In this document: piece after piece, positions 45,540 to 57,439 of the stretch
Layout of the letters: each line of letters starts with the position of its first letter
How positions within the stretch are numbered: the stretch's first letter is position 1
From: Prosopocoilus inquinatus
Lineage: Eukaryota; Arthropoda; Insecta; Coleoptera; Lucanidae
Length of the DNA stretch: 64,000 nt
Assembly: GCA_036172665.1 (NCBI GenBank)
Contig: CM069876.1
Span: 48,825,001 to 48,889,000 of the forward strand
Direction: 5' to 3'
Translations under genes and position numbers: made by a program
The notes under the pieces: generated by a model
Database searches by the model: none
The model's input: only the letters and a program-made list of their open reading frames with translations
Told to the model about the DNA's origin: nothing

Positions 45540-46190
45540 TTTCCAGGTTAACTTATTTGACAGTTAGAATGTGTCGCACATGTATCGGTACACATACAAC
45601 GCGTCACATTCTAACCGACAGATACGTTTAATCTTGGGTTAAGGCGTTGCCGATGAAGAAATCACTCGTGATATTGTTTATTTGAAATTACAAGTGCCTT
45701 TTAGTTGTTTGGAAAAATTATTTGAGTTATCTGTCAGTTAGAATCTATCACACATGTATCCATACACATACTACGCGTCACATTCTAAACGACATATACG
45801 TTTAATCTTGGGTCAAGGCGTTGCCGGTCATCGCTCGTGAAATTGTTTATTTGAAATTACAAGTGCCTTTTAATCGCTTGGAAAAATTATTTGAATTATC
45901 TGTCAGTTAGAATGTGTCACACACGTATCTGTACACATACTACGCGTCACATTCTAACCGACAGATAGGTTTAATCTTGGATTAATTGCCCGATTTTTTC
46001 GTTTCCTGATAAATTTATCTGCCAGGTATTATCCTTGGAAACCATTGTATCGATAATAGTCTCCGAGGATACTACCTGGCAGATAAATTTATCAAGAGGT
46101 GAAGGTGAATCGGGCCTAAGACGGTTATCGCTCGTGAAATTGTTTATTTGAAATTACAAGTGCCTTTAAATTGTTCAGAAAAAATTAATT
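45540..46190. repeat. Tandem repeat of about 175 bp with palindromic core, 3-4 copies
   Basis: Units contain gttagaatgtgtcgcacatg and a complementary acgcgtcacattctaac, then gtttaatcttgggtt and gaaattacaagtgccttt. Three full units start near 45560, 45735 and 45905. The fourth is interrupted by the fold-back at 45988-46117. Confidence 0.8.
45988..46117. repeat. Inverted-repeat element inserted in the tandem array
   Basis: cctgataaatttatctgccagg and cctggcagataaatttatca form near-perfect arms, with outer ends cccgatt and aatcggg. It splits a unit of the surrounding array, so it inserted after the array formed. Confidence 0.75.
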
Positions 46191-46559
46191 GCAAGTACTA
46201 TTTTCGTAAATAAATAAATAAATAAATAAAGATTTTTATGTAAATAAAATTGTTTCTGTTTTTGTAAACTGCAGAAAGTGAATTTGAAAACTTTATTAAA
46301 AAAGAAAAAGAAAAACAGTCTCAAATAATAATTACAATCGGCTACATTAATTTAAACAAAACAGCAAATCGCTACTAAGATCTAAATTTTAAAATAAAGG
46401 GTGGCAACTCGCATGATGTTAACCAGTGGCGTAGCTACGGGGGTTGGCAAAGCACCAAGGTGCCGCCGCCGCCGAGATGTCAAAACCGTCCGGCCTAGAG
46501 CGTTAAGAAGCCAAGAAGAGCATTAGAAAACAAAGAAACTTTAATTTTTGTAAACAAAC

Positions 46560-47430
46560 GAATCTATTTCTCCGTAAATTTGCTTAACCTAAAATTTTTG
46601 ACAGGTCTGACACTTTTTTAAAAAACACAGAAAATAAAACAACTGTCATAGAAAAATTAAAAAAATAAATAAAATGAAGATATAAACTATAATAAAATTT
46701 TTGACGTGTTTGCAGTCGCTGTCAAAAACAAATTTCGTAAATTTAGAAAAAAAAACTATTTCTCCAAACAATTTTTTAACCTAAAATTTTGACAGCTGTT
46801 ACTTTTCTTAAGAAACAGAGAAAATAAAATAACTGTCACAGAAAACAAAAAACAAAAAACTAAAAATATAAGATTTTTGACGCGTTTGCAGCCGCTGTCA
46901 AAAGCAAAATTCGTAAATTAAAAAAAAAGACAATCGCGTCGAGTTGCTTTTCATGCATTTTCTTCAAGCAACGTCAGTTGCCTTAATAAAACAATTGAAC
47001 GTATTTTTCGGTTTCGTTATTTTTTGTTATGAATACAGGGTGTTTCGGGAGAAGTAGGTCGTTTTCTCCAAACAATTTTTTAACCTAAAATTTTGACAGT
47101 TCTGACACTTTTTTAAGAAACACAGACAATGAAATAACTGTCACAGAAAATTAAAAAAAAAAAATTAAATAAAACTGAAGATATAAAATGCAATGAAATT
47201 TTTGACGTGTTTGCAGCCGCTGTCAGAAGCAAATTTCGCAAATTAAAAAAAAAGTCACGTTTTTTCAAGTTTCGTTAGTTTCTGTTATAAATACAGGGTG
47301 TTTCAGGAGGAGTAAGTCTACTTCTCCTTAAACTTTCTTAACCTAAAATTTTGACAACTCTGACACTTTTTTTAAGAAATACAAAATAAAACAACTGTCA
47401 CAGAAAATTAAAAAACAAAAAAAAACAAAA
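46560..47430. repeat. Four degenerate copies of a repeat of about 250 bp
   Basis: ttaacctaaaattttgacag, ctgacacttttttaag and aacaactgtcacagaaaa recur near 46584, 46787, 47081 and 47336. Some units include atacagggtgtttcgggag. Between 46190 and 46560 there is a cagtggcgtagctacggggg motif (46426) resembling a hAT-type transposon end. Confidence 0.7.
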
Positions 47431-48513
47431 GATATTACTAAAAGTTTGAACAAAGAACAAAGAAAAAAAAGGTTATGTTCTCCATGCGGTACAAAGTTGC
47501 AGTAGGTATTTAAAAAAAAAAACAAAACAGGTTCAAACTGACGATTCGAATATAAAATAAAGTCAAATCGTATCGGGAAAAGACAAAAGACGGTCGGTGT
47601 ATAATTAAAAAAAAAAAAAACGAAAGGAAATAAAGACAAATAAAATCACAGATTGTCACAATTTAACAAAATTTAAATTTAGTGTGTCCAGAAACGGGTT
47701 GGGGGCGGGAGGATCGATAGAAATTTTTAATTTCCTGTAAGCAGTCGATGTTTCAAAAATGTTGGGAACGCCTGCTCCACACTCTACACAGCAAATACGC
47801 GAATCTTAAAATGCATTTAAGCGAAGCATAAGCTCCGAGCGAGGTACATTTCAAGGTTTGCCCAACTGGCTGAGGTACCTTTCAAGATTCGCAGGATCAA
47901 ATTCGTATCTTCCTCATTTGACAGATGCGACTTCGATTAATCGAGGCCAAGCCGAACTCGCAGCTTGTGTTGTGGCCGAGGTAGATTTCAAGATTCGTTG
48001 CAATTTGCACCCCGAAATTAGAAATAATTCCCTCCTTGATTCCGAATTAATTACAAGTGTATCTCTGGAGAAGGCAATCATTTATAACTCGTGAAAAAAA
48101 AATCACTAAGCTACGAAGAGCAGGAGAAAGCTGCGGCAAAATCAAAACTTTGAAATAAGTTAAATAATTTCAAATGACAGGAATTAGAAATTATATGAAC
48201 ACATTATTTAATCCCCGTGATTTCATTATTAAAATGACAATTACCCACAATTTCACAAAGTTTAGTGGCGTTCTTTAATTAGAGAATTAAATTCATCATT
48301 GCCTAACAATTTTTTTGTGAAACCGAACGCTAAAATTCTAAATATCACGCGAGTACTAGATGGATGCGTTCAGAAACCAGGTTCTGGAATGCTTTCTTGA
48401 AAAATCTTTGAAGGGAATATTTTAAAGTAAAAAAAACTCTGCCGCACAAATTTATTTAAAACAAATTAATAAATCACGATTACATCATAACAAGTTCATC
48501 ACACAAATCAAGT
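47431..48513. other. Convergent intergenic region and ZNFX1 3' UTR
   Basis: The region is AT-rich. The minus-strand AATAAA signal of ZNFX1 reads as tttatt at 48451-48456. A short open frame at 47858-48094 on the plus strand includes two related ggtacctttcaagattcg segments, but it has no recognisable family. Confidence 0.5.
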
Positions 48514-49265
48514 CTAATCAAGTTGAAACCTATTTAAGTCGTAGTTACCCATATTTGCTGCTTCGGACCAAGCTGCATGCCTTGTCCGATCGATATTCCC
48601 TGCGTGTGTGTTGCCCGCGGTCAGCTGATGGCTCTGCCCACCTATGTTAGCACCGCATTCGATGCATCTTGATAATTGCATGGCGCCCCCGCATTCACCA
48701 ATCGCATACGGATGACCATTGGGGCATTTATACCAAGCCCCGGCTCTTACCCCGACGGCTTTAACAATTTCCTGCAATTCTGCATCGGTAACGGCCAAGC
48801 CCGACGAGGTCTTCTTCGCCAACTCGATTAAACGCTCCTTTATCTTACCATCTTCATCATCTTTGTACTTCTTCGCAGAATACAACTTATCCAGTAAAGT
48901 CGAGTACAATTCTTTCACCCTCGGATCTGTAAAGCTTGCAACATTCGTGTGCTCCTCGACTTCGCCGAGCTGCAAGATCCTGCGCAGGCGTTTCAATTCA
49001 CGCTCGAAATCTTGAATCTCCTGGTTTGTGATGCGATCTTGCTGTCTTATCAAAGTCTCCAAGAGGAAATCCACGTAAGCGACGCATTTGGGACTGGGAC
49101 GGGCCACCCGGCTTTTGTGGAAGAGCTTACAGATTTGTTGGTAGATTTGGATTTTCGAGGTGAAGGTCTTCGCCAGTATACTGTGAAGCTTCTGCCTCTT
49201 CTCGTTTCTAACCGGTTGCAAGCTCTTCCGCAGGCTTTCTTTCACTTGAATGCACTGTGCGCTCA
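48514..49265 (-). CDS. ZNFX1: ZNFX1-like, last exon with RZ-type zinc finger
   Basis: The exon encodes a Lys/Arg-rich helical region (about 170 residues), then the C-terminal signature WYKCPNGHPYAIGECGGAMQ followed by LSRCIECGANIGG. This is the RZ-type finger found at the end of ZNFX1 and in RNF213. The acceptor is tttgtttcag; the two leading bases complete a Val codon begun by exon e. ZNFX1 is an SF1 helicase protein linked to RNA surveillance and small-RNA inheritance; the helicase is outside this window. Confidence 0.9.
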
Positions 49266-49322
49266 CTGAAACAAAAAAAAATCAGTTTCAAATGCAATTG
49301 ATGCAACGTAATTGATACAAAC

Positions 49323-50099
49323 CGGTTTTGAGACGCGTCGAATTGCAAATGTTGTTTAACTTTGCGAGCAGCTCGGTGCGCAGCTTTTCGTTGTCCTCTT
49401 CCTTTCCGTAGAATTTTCTTTTTACTTCTGTGATGTCGGCGATTGATTCTTTTACGTAGTCACTGTAGCGTTGCGTAAACGAAAGGGGGGTGTTGCATTT
49501 GGGGCAGCGTTTCACGTTGATTTGGTCCCCACCGCTTTGCAGCCACTGTTCCATGCCTTCGCTTTCGATCACGTGCCCGCATTCCTGCAACAGCACGAAG
49601 CGAGCGTCTTCTTCGTCCTCGTTGCCCAGGAAGGGCTCTGTAAGCTCGGCTTTGTTGCACACCCGACATAGGGGTGGGCAAGGATCGTTGCAGAAACCCA
49701 CGCAGGGGTGTTTGCATTTCAGTAGTTTCGTGCAGGGTTGGGTGCAAGGGGGCACCGTGCACTTATCACTGCATTTCGCTCTGCAAGTCGAATGCGCGCA
49801 GCGACGGGGGCAGTTTTCCTTGCAGGGGGTGCAAGGCTCGCCGCATTTCTTCTTGCATTTGCTGTGAGCGCACTTGTAATTGCAAGGGAGGTTACAAGGC
49901 TGACAGGTTTGCCGACAGGGGATGGTGCATTCGTGTCCGCAAACCAAGTGGCTGCCACATTTTTCCTGGCAGGTCTTGTGAATGCGTCCTTGATGGCACT
50001 CCCCGCACGTACCGGAGCACTTGTGTTCACATTCCAACTTTACAGTGCAGGGCTCTCGGCAATATTGCAGCAATAATTTCGTGTCGTTACTCGTTAAGC
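49323..50099 (-). CDS. ZNFX1: ZNFX1-like, penultimate exon (NF-X1 repeats and RING-like segment)
   Basis: It begins GLTSNDTKLLLQYCREPC. It continues with cysteine-rich NF-X1-type repeats (LECEHKCSGTCGEC, LVCGHECTIPCRQTC, CAHSKCKKKCGEPC, LKCKHPCVGFC). A RING-like end follows, in which ECGHVIESEGMEQW precedes RCPKCNTPLSF. The acceptor is gttaag at 50100-50102 and the donor gtttgt below 49323. Phase matches both neighbours (GGC Gly and GTG Val across the junctions). Confidence 0.9.
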
Positions 50100-50171
50100 C
50101 TTAACAAAAAGAAAAAAAAATTAATTAACTAAAGATGAATGCCCGAAGAGTTATTGTCGCAAATAAAATAC

Positions 50172-50403
50172 CTTTATTCCTCAAGTGACACGGTATTTTA
50201 AACTTATGTCCACACGCTGCCTCAAAATGATTATTATCAATGAGGACCTCGCATTTTTCCGTGCAAGGCTCCTTGCAAGTTCTCGCACACTGGTGTCCGC
50301 AGGGTAGTATCCGGGGGCACTTGTTTTTACACAGGGCCCTCGTGGGCTCTTCAGAACACTTAACCATCACCTTGTGATTGCATTCGGGCAGGGTTTTTTC
50401 CAC
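50172..50403 (-). CDS. ZNFX1: ZNFX1-like, internal exon d
   Basis: It encodes VEKTLPECNHKVMVKC and ILPCGHQCARTCKEPC, then the separator ACGHKFKIPCHLRNK. The acceptor tttttag is in phase 0 and joins exon c as CDVK-VEKTLPEC. The donor gtattt leaves one G. NF-X1-type repeats are typical of the middle of ZNFX1. Confidence 0.88.
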
Positions 50404-50559
50404 CTAAAAATTTCTCAAACAATATCAACAACTTGTAAAAAAATGCAAAAATATCGTTTAATAATAATAAAAAAGTTCTTAACGCTACGGCATGTAACAA
50501 AAGTAAAATTATTTGGGGCATCATCAAGGACTCAACTGAGACTCTTCTGAGACTCTCTC

Positions 50560-50780
50560 GAACATCGAATTAATGGTTAATGATGTATCTATTACTGATC
50601 CTTATATCATAGCGAACCTTTTTAATGAATACTTTATTCCAGATTATAGTTCGATTCAATCAAACAAAGTTGAGAGTATTGTAAGTTCACACCAGCAGTC
50701 AAATTTCTTTCTTTTTCCCACTGACCAAAGAGAAGTTAAAAATATTTTAATAAACTTCTCTTCAAGAAAAGCGTCAGGAT
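50560..50780 (+). mobile_element. Fragment of a non-LTR retrotransposon (LINE) ORF
   Basis: An open frame contains ITDPYIIANLFNEYF, then FFLFPTDQREVKNILINFSS and RKASG. This resembles the spacer between endonuclease and reverse transcriptase in Jockey-like or related LINEs (IAN.FN.YF ... FLFPT ... KKSSG). Both ends are missing. It lies in a ZNFX1 intron, antisense to the gene. Confidence 0.6.
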
Positions 50781-50784
50781 AATC

Positions 50785-52158
50785 AGTGGCGGCGATAAGA
50801 TTTTGGGGGCCCCCCCCGCCGTATTTACTCATACATGTGACTAAAATAAATATAACACCTAATAATAATACATGTAAATTAAAACACTTACTGCAATAGA
50901 AACATCAGGACAGCGCTGAACTGCCAAAACGCCGTTGCTTTTGTTTCAAAAATTTGTCCACTAAGGTCCAGTTTTACAAATGGGGCTCAACTTTGAGCTG
51001 AGGCTTAAACCCTTAGCAACGATTATTTCAACAATTGTTGTGAAGGATTTAAGCTTCGGCTCAAAGTTAAACCGCCATTGTAAAACTGGGCCTAATTGTT
51101 CCAAGTTGAGTTCACAAGTACGTTCATGTTCAATACTTAAAACACCCAAACCACTAAGCCTACCTTGGCTCATTGTACTACGCAGATAACTTTTTATTAG
51201 TTTTAATTTGGAGAATGTTCTTCCGGCAGAAACAGATGTCACAGGCAATGTTAAAAAAAGTTGAAATAATGAACAAATATCTGGAAGACTGCTCAAAATG
51301 CATCTGTTTTCTGATATAAAATATCTGGCTAATTCAGAAATAGTTTTAGTGGACATAATTTCATTTGAAAAAGTACTTTTGAAGTTTATTAACTGCATAG
51401 ACAAACCATCCGAAAAGTCATCTCCATATTTGTCTAATATTTTATTGGCATGTCCGACTATTTCATCATCTGATAGTTTAACGAACGTGTCTGGTTTTAA
51501 AAATGAAAAATTGCTCATTACTTCGTTCATGCTGGTAAATCGTGTTCTGAGCTGATTGATTAATATATCCAAAGATTCGTAAAACACTTCAATTTTAAAT
51601 GTTTCTAAAGAATTTTCTATTTGAGTGTCCGCTGCCAGCTCATCAAAAAAAGTTTTGACTTTTCTTTGACGCTTAGATGTTAATGTTGGTTGAACATCCC
51701 AAGATTTCGCTAAATTGCTCGCTTCTCTATGTAATGCATCAAAATCATATCTAAGATTGGAAAAATGATCTATCGTGAAGTTCATTAATTCGCAGGCCCG
51801 ATCCAGATCAACTGTAGAACTTTGCAGCAATTTAGATACTAAATTAATATTTTCCAAAACCTTACATTGGTATACAAGAAGCAAGATGAAATCATAAGTA
51901 TTCATACGTTTTTGCAAAGAGTTTGCTTCTGTTCTGTCGGCCGTTTTTTTTGCAAATTAAAGTAAACGTTGACAAGCATTGCATCACACATTTATAGTTA
52001 TACTTAATAGCACTCAAACAATCAAACCGTGATGTCCATCTTGTAGGACATAATCTCTTCGGAGTTTTTCTAATTATTCCAATTTCTTCTTTAGATTTGT
52101 TTAGCTCTTGCCAGCGCGGTAAACTTTGACTGAAAAACGAATATATAGTTTCCACCAA
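50785..52158 (-). mobile_element. hAT-family transposon remnant with broken transposase
   Basis: The C-terminal part (51917 down to about 51095) includes LFQLFLTLPVTSVSAGRTFS and KLKLIKSYLRSTMSQGRL, the hAT dimerisation domain. The N-terminal piece (52158-51892) has CPTRWTSRFDCLSAI, as in ZMYM1-like hAT proteins. The two pieces are in different frames near 51,900, so there is a frameshift. The far N-terminus is absent. A cagtggcggc end lies at 50785. It is not functional. Confidence 0.75.
50961..51095. repeat. Inverted-repeat element inside the hAT remnant
   Basis: taaggtccagttttacaaat and its complement ttgtaaaactgggcctaat flank long inner arms (ggctcaactttgagctgagg against cttcggctcaaagtt). 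The transposase frame runs into it and ends there, so it interrupted the hAT coding region. Confidence 0.75.
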
Positions 52159-52159
52159 C

Positions 52160-54470
52160 CAATTGATATTCAGTAGCGTTGTTTTCTTTATTTTAATTGT
52201 ATATAATGAACGGCAAAAAGTTACACCATTTGGGAAAATTTTTTTCAGTTTAAAAAATTTGTGCCAATAGTTGTGTGTTTTGTGTATGTTCGATAACCAA
52301 ATATAAACAGGACAGAAACAGTGAGCAGCTTTTAGTGTGGCTCAAAAAGGTACCTATTTAAAATTCGAAAAAAAAAAAAATAATAATATGGTTCCAATAG
52401 GTTTTTACAAAAGGCGTTTACGATAATTGGAGCGGTATATACCGGTTAATCTATTGTCTCACTCTTACTTGCATTAAACGCATTCATTTTATCTTACTTT
52501 TCTACCCCGATCCATAAAGCTCTCCAATTATCGTAAACGCTTAAAATGTGTCGCTTGCTCCTCTCACAAAATGGACAAGATTTTTCTTTTTCTAGTTAGA
52601 AGCGGCAATTGGGCGTTTGGTATTTAGCTCTTGCAAGTGATTAGTTTATTCATTTATTCTTATTCTATAAGAGAATGTTTTTTATATCCATAAGAAATAT
52701 TTAAACAAATAAAATTTGCTTTTGGGTTCTGTTACATGCACGAGACAATTTTTCACAAGGCGTTTTCTTTATAACATTTTGTCTCATCACTAACTTCCTG
52801 ATAACATTTTTCTAGTAATCCCAATCTGGCATAAGCAGACCGAATTTTTTATTTTGGGCCAGTTTAATATCTGTACAACTTATGAAATCGACATTAGTAC
52901 AAATAGTGGCTACCACGTATTGCACCTACAGTGCAATCGCCAAAATGTCGGCATCAAATGGGAGAAATCTTTATTTTTAATTTTTTGAGGAAACTTTTTA
53001 AAGCAATAATTTCTACTTGTCTGAAAACCTTTTTAACTCCTAACAGATATACCGAGTGATTTTATTCGAAATTAATCTATATTTCAACGAGATTTTTTTT
53101 TAACGTAAGTTAGTTTCAACTTATTTTTTTAATATTCCGTTGAAAGTTGAATTTTTCAACTTTTAGAATATTCTAAAAATTTCAGGTACTAAATCTTCAA
53201 TATTTAATATTTTTAGGGCGGAAACTACCAAAATTTATAATTTGAAAAAATAAGAAAGATTAAGTATTGCTTCATTATTTACCCAAAAAGTATTATTTTT
53301 GCATATTTTTTCCGTTTCTGATGCAAGGTGCCTTTTATAATTATTATAAATAATTAATACATATTTAAATATTTCTCTATTCCCGTTAGTGAATTAATTT
53401 CGCAATGACCTTGTAAATGTTACTTTGCAGAAGATATTTCTTTATATGGCTTAGTCCTACTGACTTAAACAGAATTTGAGGGCTTTTTTAATAATAGGAT
53501 TTGAATTAAATTATAAAAATGTAAAACTACTTTTTTTTCAATAGCAAACGTTAAAGTTTGCTTTGTCCAAGTCAAAACAGTCGATAAAACAGAATTTTAA
53601 CCGCAAAAGTAAATAAAATAATAATTTTTAACAATTTAACAACAATCCACACTAATTACTGGGATCATGATCACACAATTGTACCGTCTTGTTTAACAAA
53701 TAACTACCTACTTATTGTTTTTTTTTGTTGTGTATTGTAATGTGGTTTGAAATTAAAGTCGTTTTATGAAAATGCCTCTTAGTAATTTCATTTGAATAAT
53801 TCATGACCGTCTTATATTCTCCCTGATTAATTGACTGAACAGGTAAATTAAATATGGAAAAAATAGCTATAAAATATTTTTTACAGAATTTTTGTGAAAT
53901 TCATTCATTCAAATGTCATTAACAGGGACAGATTAGAGTTTTTAGATGTCATTTAAATGCATATTAGTTATGAATAAAAATATTTTTTCTTAAAGTGTAC
54001 CTTGCTTCGAAAACGTAAAAATTATGCAAAAATATATATTATTTTTGCTGAATAATAAAATATCTGAAGCAACAATTAATATTCTTCATTATTTAGCAAT
54101 TGCTCCGCGTCCCATTACTCTTAATTTCCTTTTAACAAAACTGCCATGTCTTTGTCGGATTAAATTAAATTTATTTAACTTAGAAAGAAGATAAAAGACC
54201 GGATTTAAACATGTTTATTTACCAGATTAACTATTATGTTTCGTTTCATTTTCGAATACATATTTCTCCCTCTCTGTAATAAATTTTAAATTTTCGCGGT
54301 AAAACTCAAGGTAAAGCCGTTGGTAAAACTGCAAAAATTCTGAAAATCGTACGATTTTCAACGATAGCACACGACGAATCTATTTCGCGTGATTTGGCTC
54401 CACCTTGTAGCCCCGCCTTCTGTGTGTTACGTCCTGCACCCTTGCCCTGCGAGAGATGGTTAAGTGATTG
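52160..54470. other. ZNFX1 intron, AT-rich, no genes recognised
   Basis: The interval holds one fold-back element (52412-52543). Otherwise it is AT-rich sequence with short open frames only. It contains no exon that would join the flanking ZNFX1 exons, which already match in phase. Confidence 0.5.
52412..52543. repeat. Fold-back element, arms about 25 bp
   Basis: gcgtttacgataattggag pairs with ctccaattatcgtaaacgc across a 130-bp interval. The centre is partly self-complementary (gcattaaacgcattc). It is a MITE-like element. Confidence 0.7.
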
Positions 54471-54823
54471 TCAAACGGCCCCTTAAGACCACGGCTCGAA
54501 CGGTGGGGATAGCAGTATTTTCGATGTATTCAAATAAATAAGCAACAGATGGAGCAAGCATAGTAATGTTACCAATTTTAGTTGTAAGGGTGTTAAAACA
54601 ACTTTTCCAGGGGCTTGACGAAATTGCCAGACCAAATTGATGGTTTTATTATATGCAAACAGAGGGTGTCGCAACTGCGCATTTTAGCCCACGTAACACG
54701 TGCTAGCAACCGTGCCTGAGCATTGTTTCGACTATTTTTGTTTATTGTGTTGGACTCTGTGTTTAGCTGTTTGTTTTTTTTTCCAATAATTTTGGTGGTG
54801 TGTTGTATTATTGTGCTTTTACA

Positions 54824-55108
54824 ATGGGCAGAACGTTCGCAAAACGGCCGAAAAATAAAAATAAAAAAGCAAAATCAATGAAATACATTTGGAGAACAAG
54901 AAAATGTTCTGTGCATTTAACGAGAGTGAGCCAAGATAAGATTCTCAAATTACCTAGTATTTTCTGCACTATTTTGTTTTTATAAAAAAGTTTTCTAATT
55001 AAACTTGTCATTATTACAGTACCTTAAATGCCAATACTCCTCAAATATTTTATGATGCGGACATGGAACGTTTTGAGGATGTAATAATAACCAAAATTCC
55101 AAATTGCA
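54824..55108 (+). CDS. Possible small two-exon reading frame inside a ZNFX1 intron
   Basis: The ATG at 54824 (context acaATGG) opens a basic frame, MGRTFAKRPKNKNKKAK and IWRTRKCSVHLTRVSQDKIL, ending near LPS. A second open segment (55019-55108), bounded by attattacag and gtaagt, reads TLNANTPQIFYDADMERFED and then VIITKIPNC. The two read naturally if joined with phase 2, but the first segment lacks a clean GT donor at the needed point. No family is recognised. It could be a transposon-derived gene or chance. Confidence 0.25.
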
Positions 55109-56239
55109 AGTAAGTATTATAAATGTACAGGTTTTTTTGATATTTTGCATCCTACCTAGAGACTTTATTTTAGGAGCTAGAGATAAACTTTAAATGCAAA
55201 AGTAGTAGGGCTTCATGTCTATTATTTTTTAGAGTTATAACAAGAAACAAATGCGCAGCGCAAAGTGGAGAAAAAATACCAACTTTAATTTTTTGAAATG
55301 GAACACCCTATATTTTGTTTCATAAGATGAAAGAGCACTTTTGTTTCTAGTGATAACTCTACAAGATAATAGGTATAAAAACGTATAACTTTTGTATTTA
55401 AAGTTTTTCTGTGGTTCCTAAAATAAAGCTTCTAGACAGGGCGCAAAATATAAAAAAATACCCTGTACATTGGAAGTAGGACTATACAAGAATACCAATA
55501 TTCAAATTTATTATAAAATACTGATAGGAAAAATAAAAACTATTGATATTGAATAAATAATCGATATTATCGATGTCTGAAAACTATCATTTGAGTAAAA
55601 TTTGTTGTCGCACAGCCTTAATTAAGAATTATGCATAATAGCTTAATATGCATAGATAGGGACTTTGAAAAGCAGTTACAAGAGCGCCCTCATTTGGAGA
55701 AGGACTGAACTATTCTGGAGAAAATTGTTTTAGTGCCTCTTCGAACCACCACAATCGACATTTAAAATCTATTTAATGTCGTAATTACACGAGATAACTT
55801 CCTCATATTGCAGATAATGGTTTTAAATGCATTTATTGACGTCGTGTGATAATTTGTTATTCGAATTTTGTCGAAAAAAAAGTTACATATTGACAATTTA
55901 ATTATTGAATTAATCACATTAAATATCAATCAAATTTTATACTATTTTCAGAAAACCTTTATAGACTTATGAAGAAACATAACACTTTTAAAAATTGGGA
56001 AAAAAATTATTCCTTCTTGAGATTTATATCCACAAAAATTGTAGAATGCTTTCACAAGTACTGCCATCTAGGTAGAACACCCGCTGGCGCCCTGGTCTTA
56101 AGGAGTTTGTATAACCATTTGACAAGTTTTATCCTTTGTCTTTTCTTGTCGAGGCCTATATCTCTTTGAGATCCATATATATATATTAATAATAATAATA
56201 ATAATTGCTTGTAATTATCGCAATTCCGCTCGTACTCAC

Positions 56240-56509
56240 CTTCACATCGCAATTCCCACACGCCTCACCGCACTCCGACTTGCAGGGGTGTCCGCAAGGC
56301 AACACCTTCCGACAAGGCTTCTTACAAATTAATTCATCCACGTTTACGCTGCAAGCCACTGGAAAAACATGCGGGCAAACACTGCGCTGTTTCTTAACGC
56401 TGATCGTGCAGGGCTGGCACTCATCGCTGCACAGTAGAGGGCAGAGGTGTGCCTCGGTTTTAACCGTACACCCACCCCGATACTTAGCACAGGGCTTCAA
56501 ACATTTGTA
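56240..56509 (-). CDS. ZNFX1: ZNFX1-like, internal exon c
   Basis: It encodes YKCLKPCAKYRGGC, CPLLCSDECQPC and VLPCGHPCKSECGEACGNC: NF-X1-type repeats. The acceptor is gtcatttcag and the donor aag|gtgagt, both phase 0, so the exon is exactly 90 codons. A 5.8-kb transposon-bearing intron separates it from exon d. Confidence 0.9.
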
Positions 56510-56567
56510 CTGAAATGACACTTGCTGTGTTAATCACAAACTTTTAAATGCCCCCTTTTTTACCAAC

Positions 56568-56877
56568 CAGCAAGTGATCGGGGTCTTCTCGGATGTGGCA
56601 GAGTAAACGGCACGCATGGCCGCAGCTTTCGATTCTTGTATCGCAGGGGTGCGGACATGGGAAAGTCTCGGGATCTCTGTGACACGGCTTGGGGGCCGTG
56701 TGCTTGCACGGCAGCTCAGTCGAAACCATAACCGTACACTTGTGCTCCTCGGGTTTCTTATAGCAAGGCACGTCTTGCACGTGGCCACAGTTTAAACGTC
56801 GTGGCACAGGAAACTCGCATTGCGTGCAATTTTGGTAACACAGCTTCGGACACGGATGGTCATAACGACATATTGAT
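56568..56877 (-). CDS. ZNFX1: ZNFX1-like, internal exon b
   Basis: It encodes SICRYDHPCPKLCYQNC, LNCGHVQDVPC, LPCKHTAPKPC and ESCGHACRLLCHIREDPDHL. The acceptor is aaatccag. A donor at ctg|gttggt gives the phase 0 end required by exon c; a stronger-looking gtaaaa four bases on would break the frame. The first base completes an Arg codon from exon a. Confidence 0.87.
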
Positions 56878-57033
56878 CTGGATTTCAAAAGACTAATACA
56901 GTTGGGGAATAGCAATGCGAAAGTCATGTGTAGGACGAATCGGGAAACACAGTCGACAAAAGGGGAAACCCAATTGGAAAAGACCGGGCGATATTGTTTT
57001 TTTTTTGTTTTTTGTTTTTCAGAAGTCGCTTAC

Positions 57034-57281
57034 CGTTTACACTTCTCCTTGCACTTGTACTCGTTGTGGTCTCGATTGCGAATGTGACACTGCCTGACGC
57101 ACAAGTGACCGCACGTCAATGCGTAACCGCAAATTTTATTGCAACCCCCTTCGGATACCTGAGAGAAATCATTGGCTGTCTGCACGAGGGTAACGACGGC
57201 GGTGTGAACTCGACACCTTAAAGCCAACGCGGTTCCTATCGCATTCTGATCCTCCAAACTATTCTTTACTTTCGGCCATAT
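57034..57281 (-). CDS. ZNFX1: ZNFX1-like, internal exon a (most 5' visible)
   Basis: It begins IWPKVKNSLEDQNAIGTALA and continues RCRVHTAVVTLVQTANDFSQ, then EGGCNKICGYALTCGHLCVR and HNEYKCKEKCKR. This is the hallmark segment between the helicase and the first NF-X1 repeats of ZNFX1. The acceptor is tttttttag and the donor cg|gtaagc. Upstream exons with the helicase must lie beyond the satellite, to the right of the window. Confidence 0.9.
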
Positions 57282-57439
57282 CTAAAAAAAAAAATCAATT
57301 AAATACATTCCATTATCCAAATTAAAGTTAAATATTGTTTATATTCAAAAGTATTAATTCAAAAGAATGCTGACGAATGATGAAATTTCCAGAAGATTTC
57401 CGACATTCGTTTATACCAGGGACGACAATTTAATCCACG

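Noticed and set aside
47858..48094. 78-codon plus-strand frame downstream of exon 17
   Set aside because: It includes an internal repeat (caagattcg) and has no homology or splice context that I can support.
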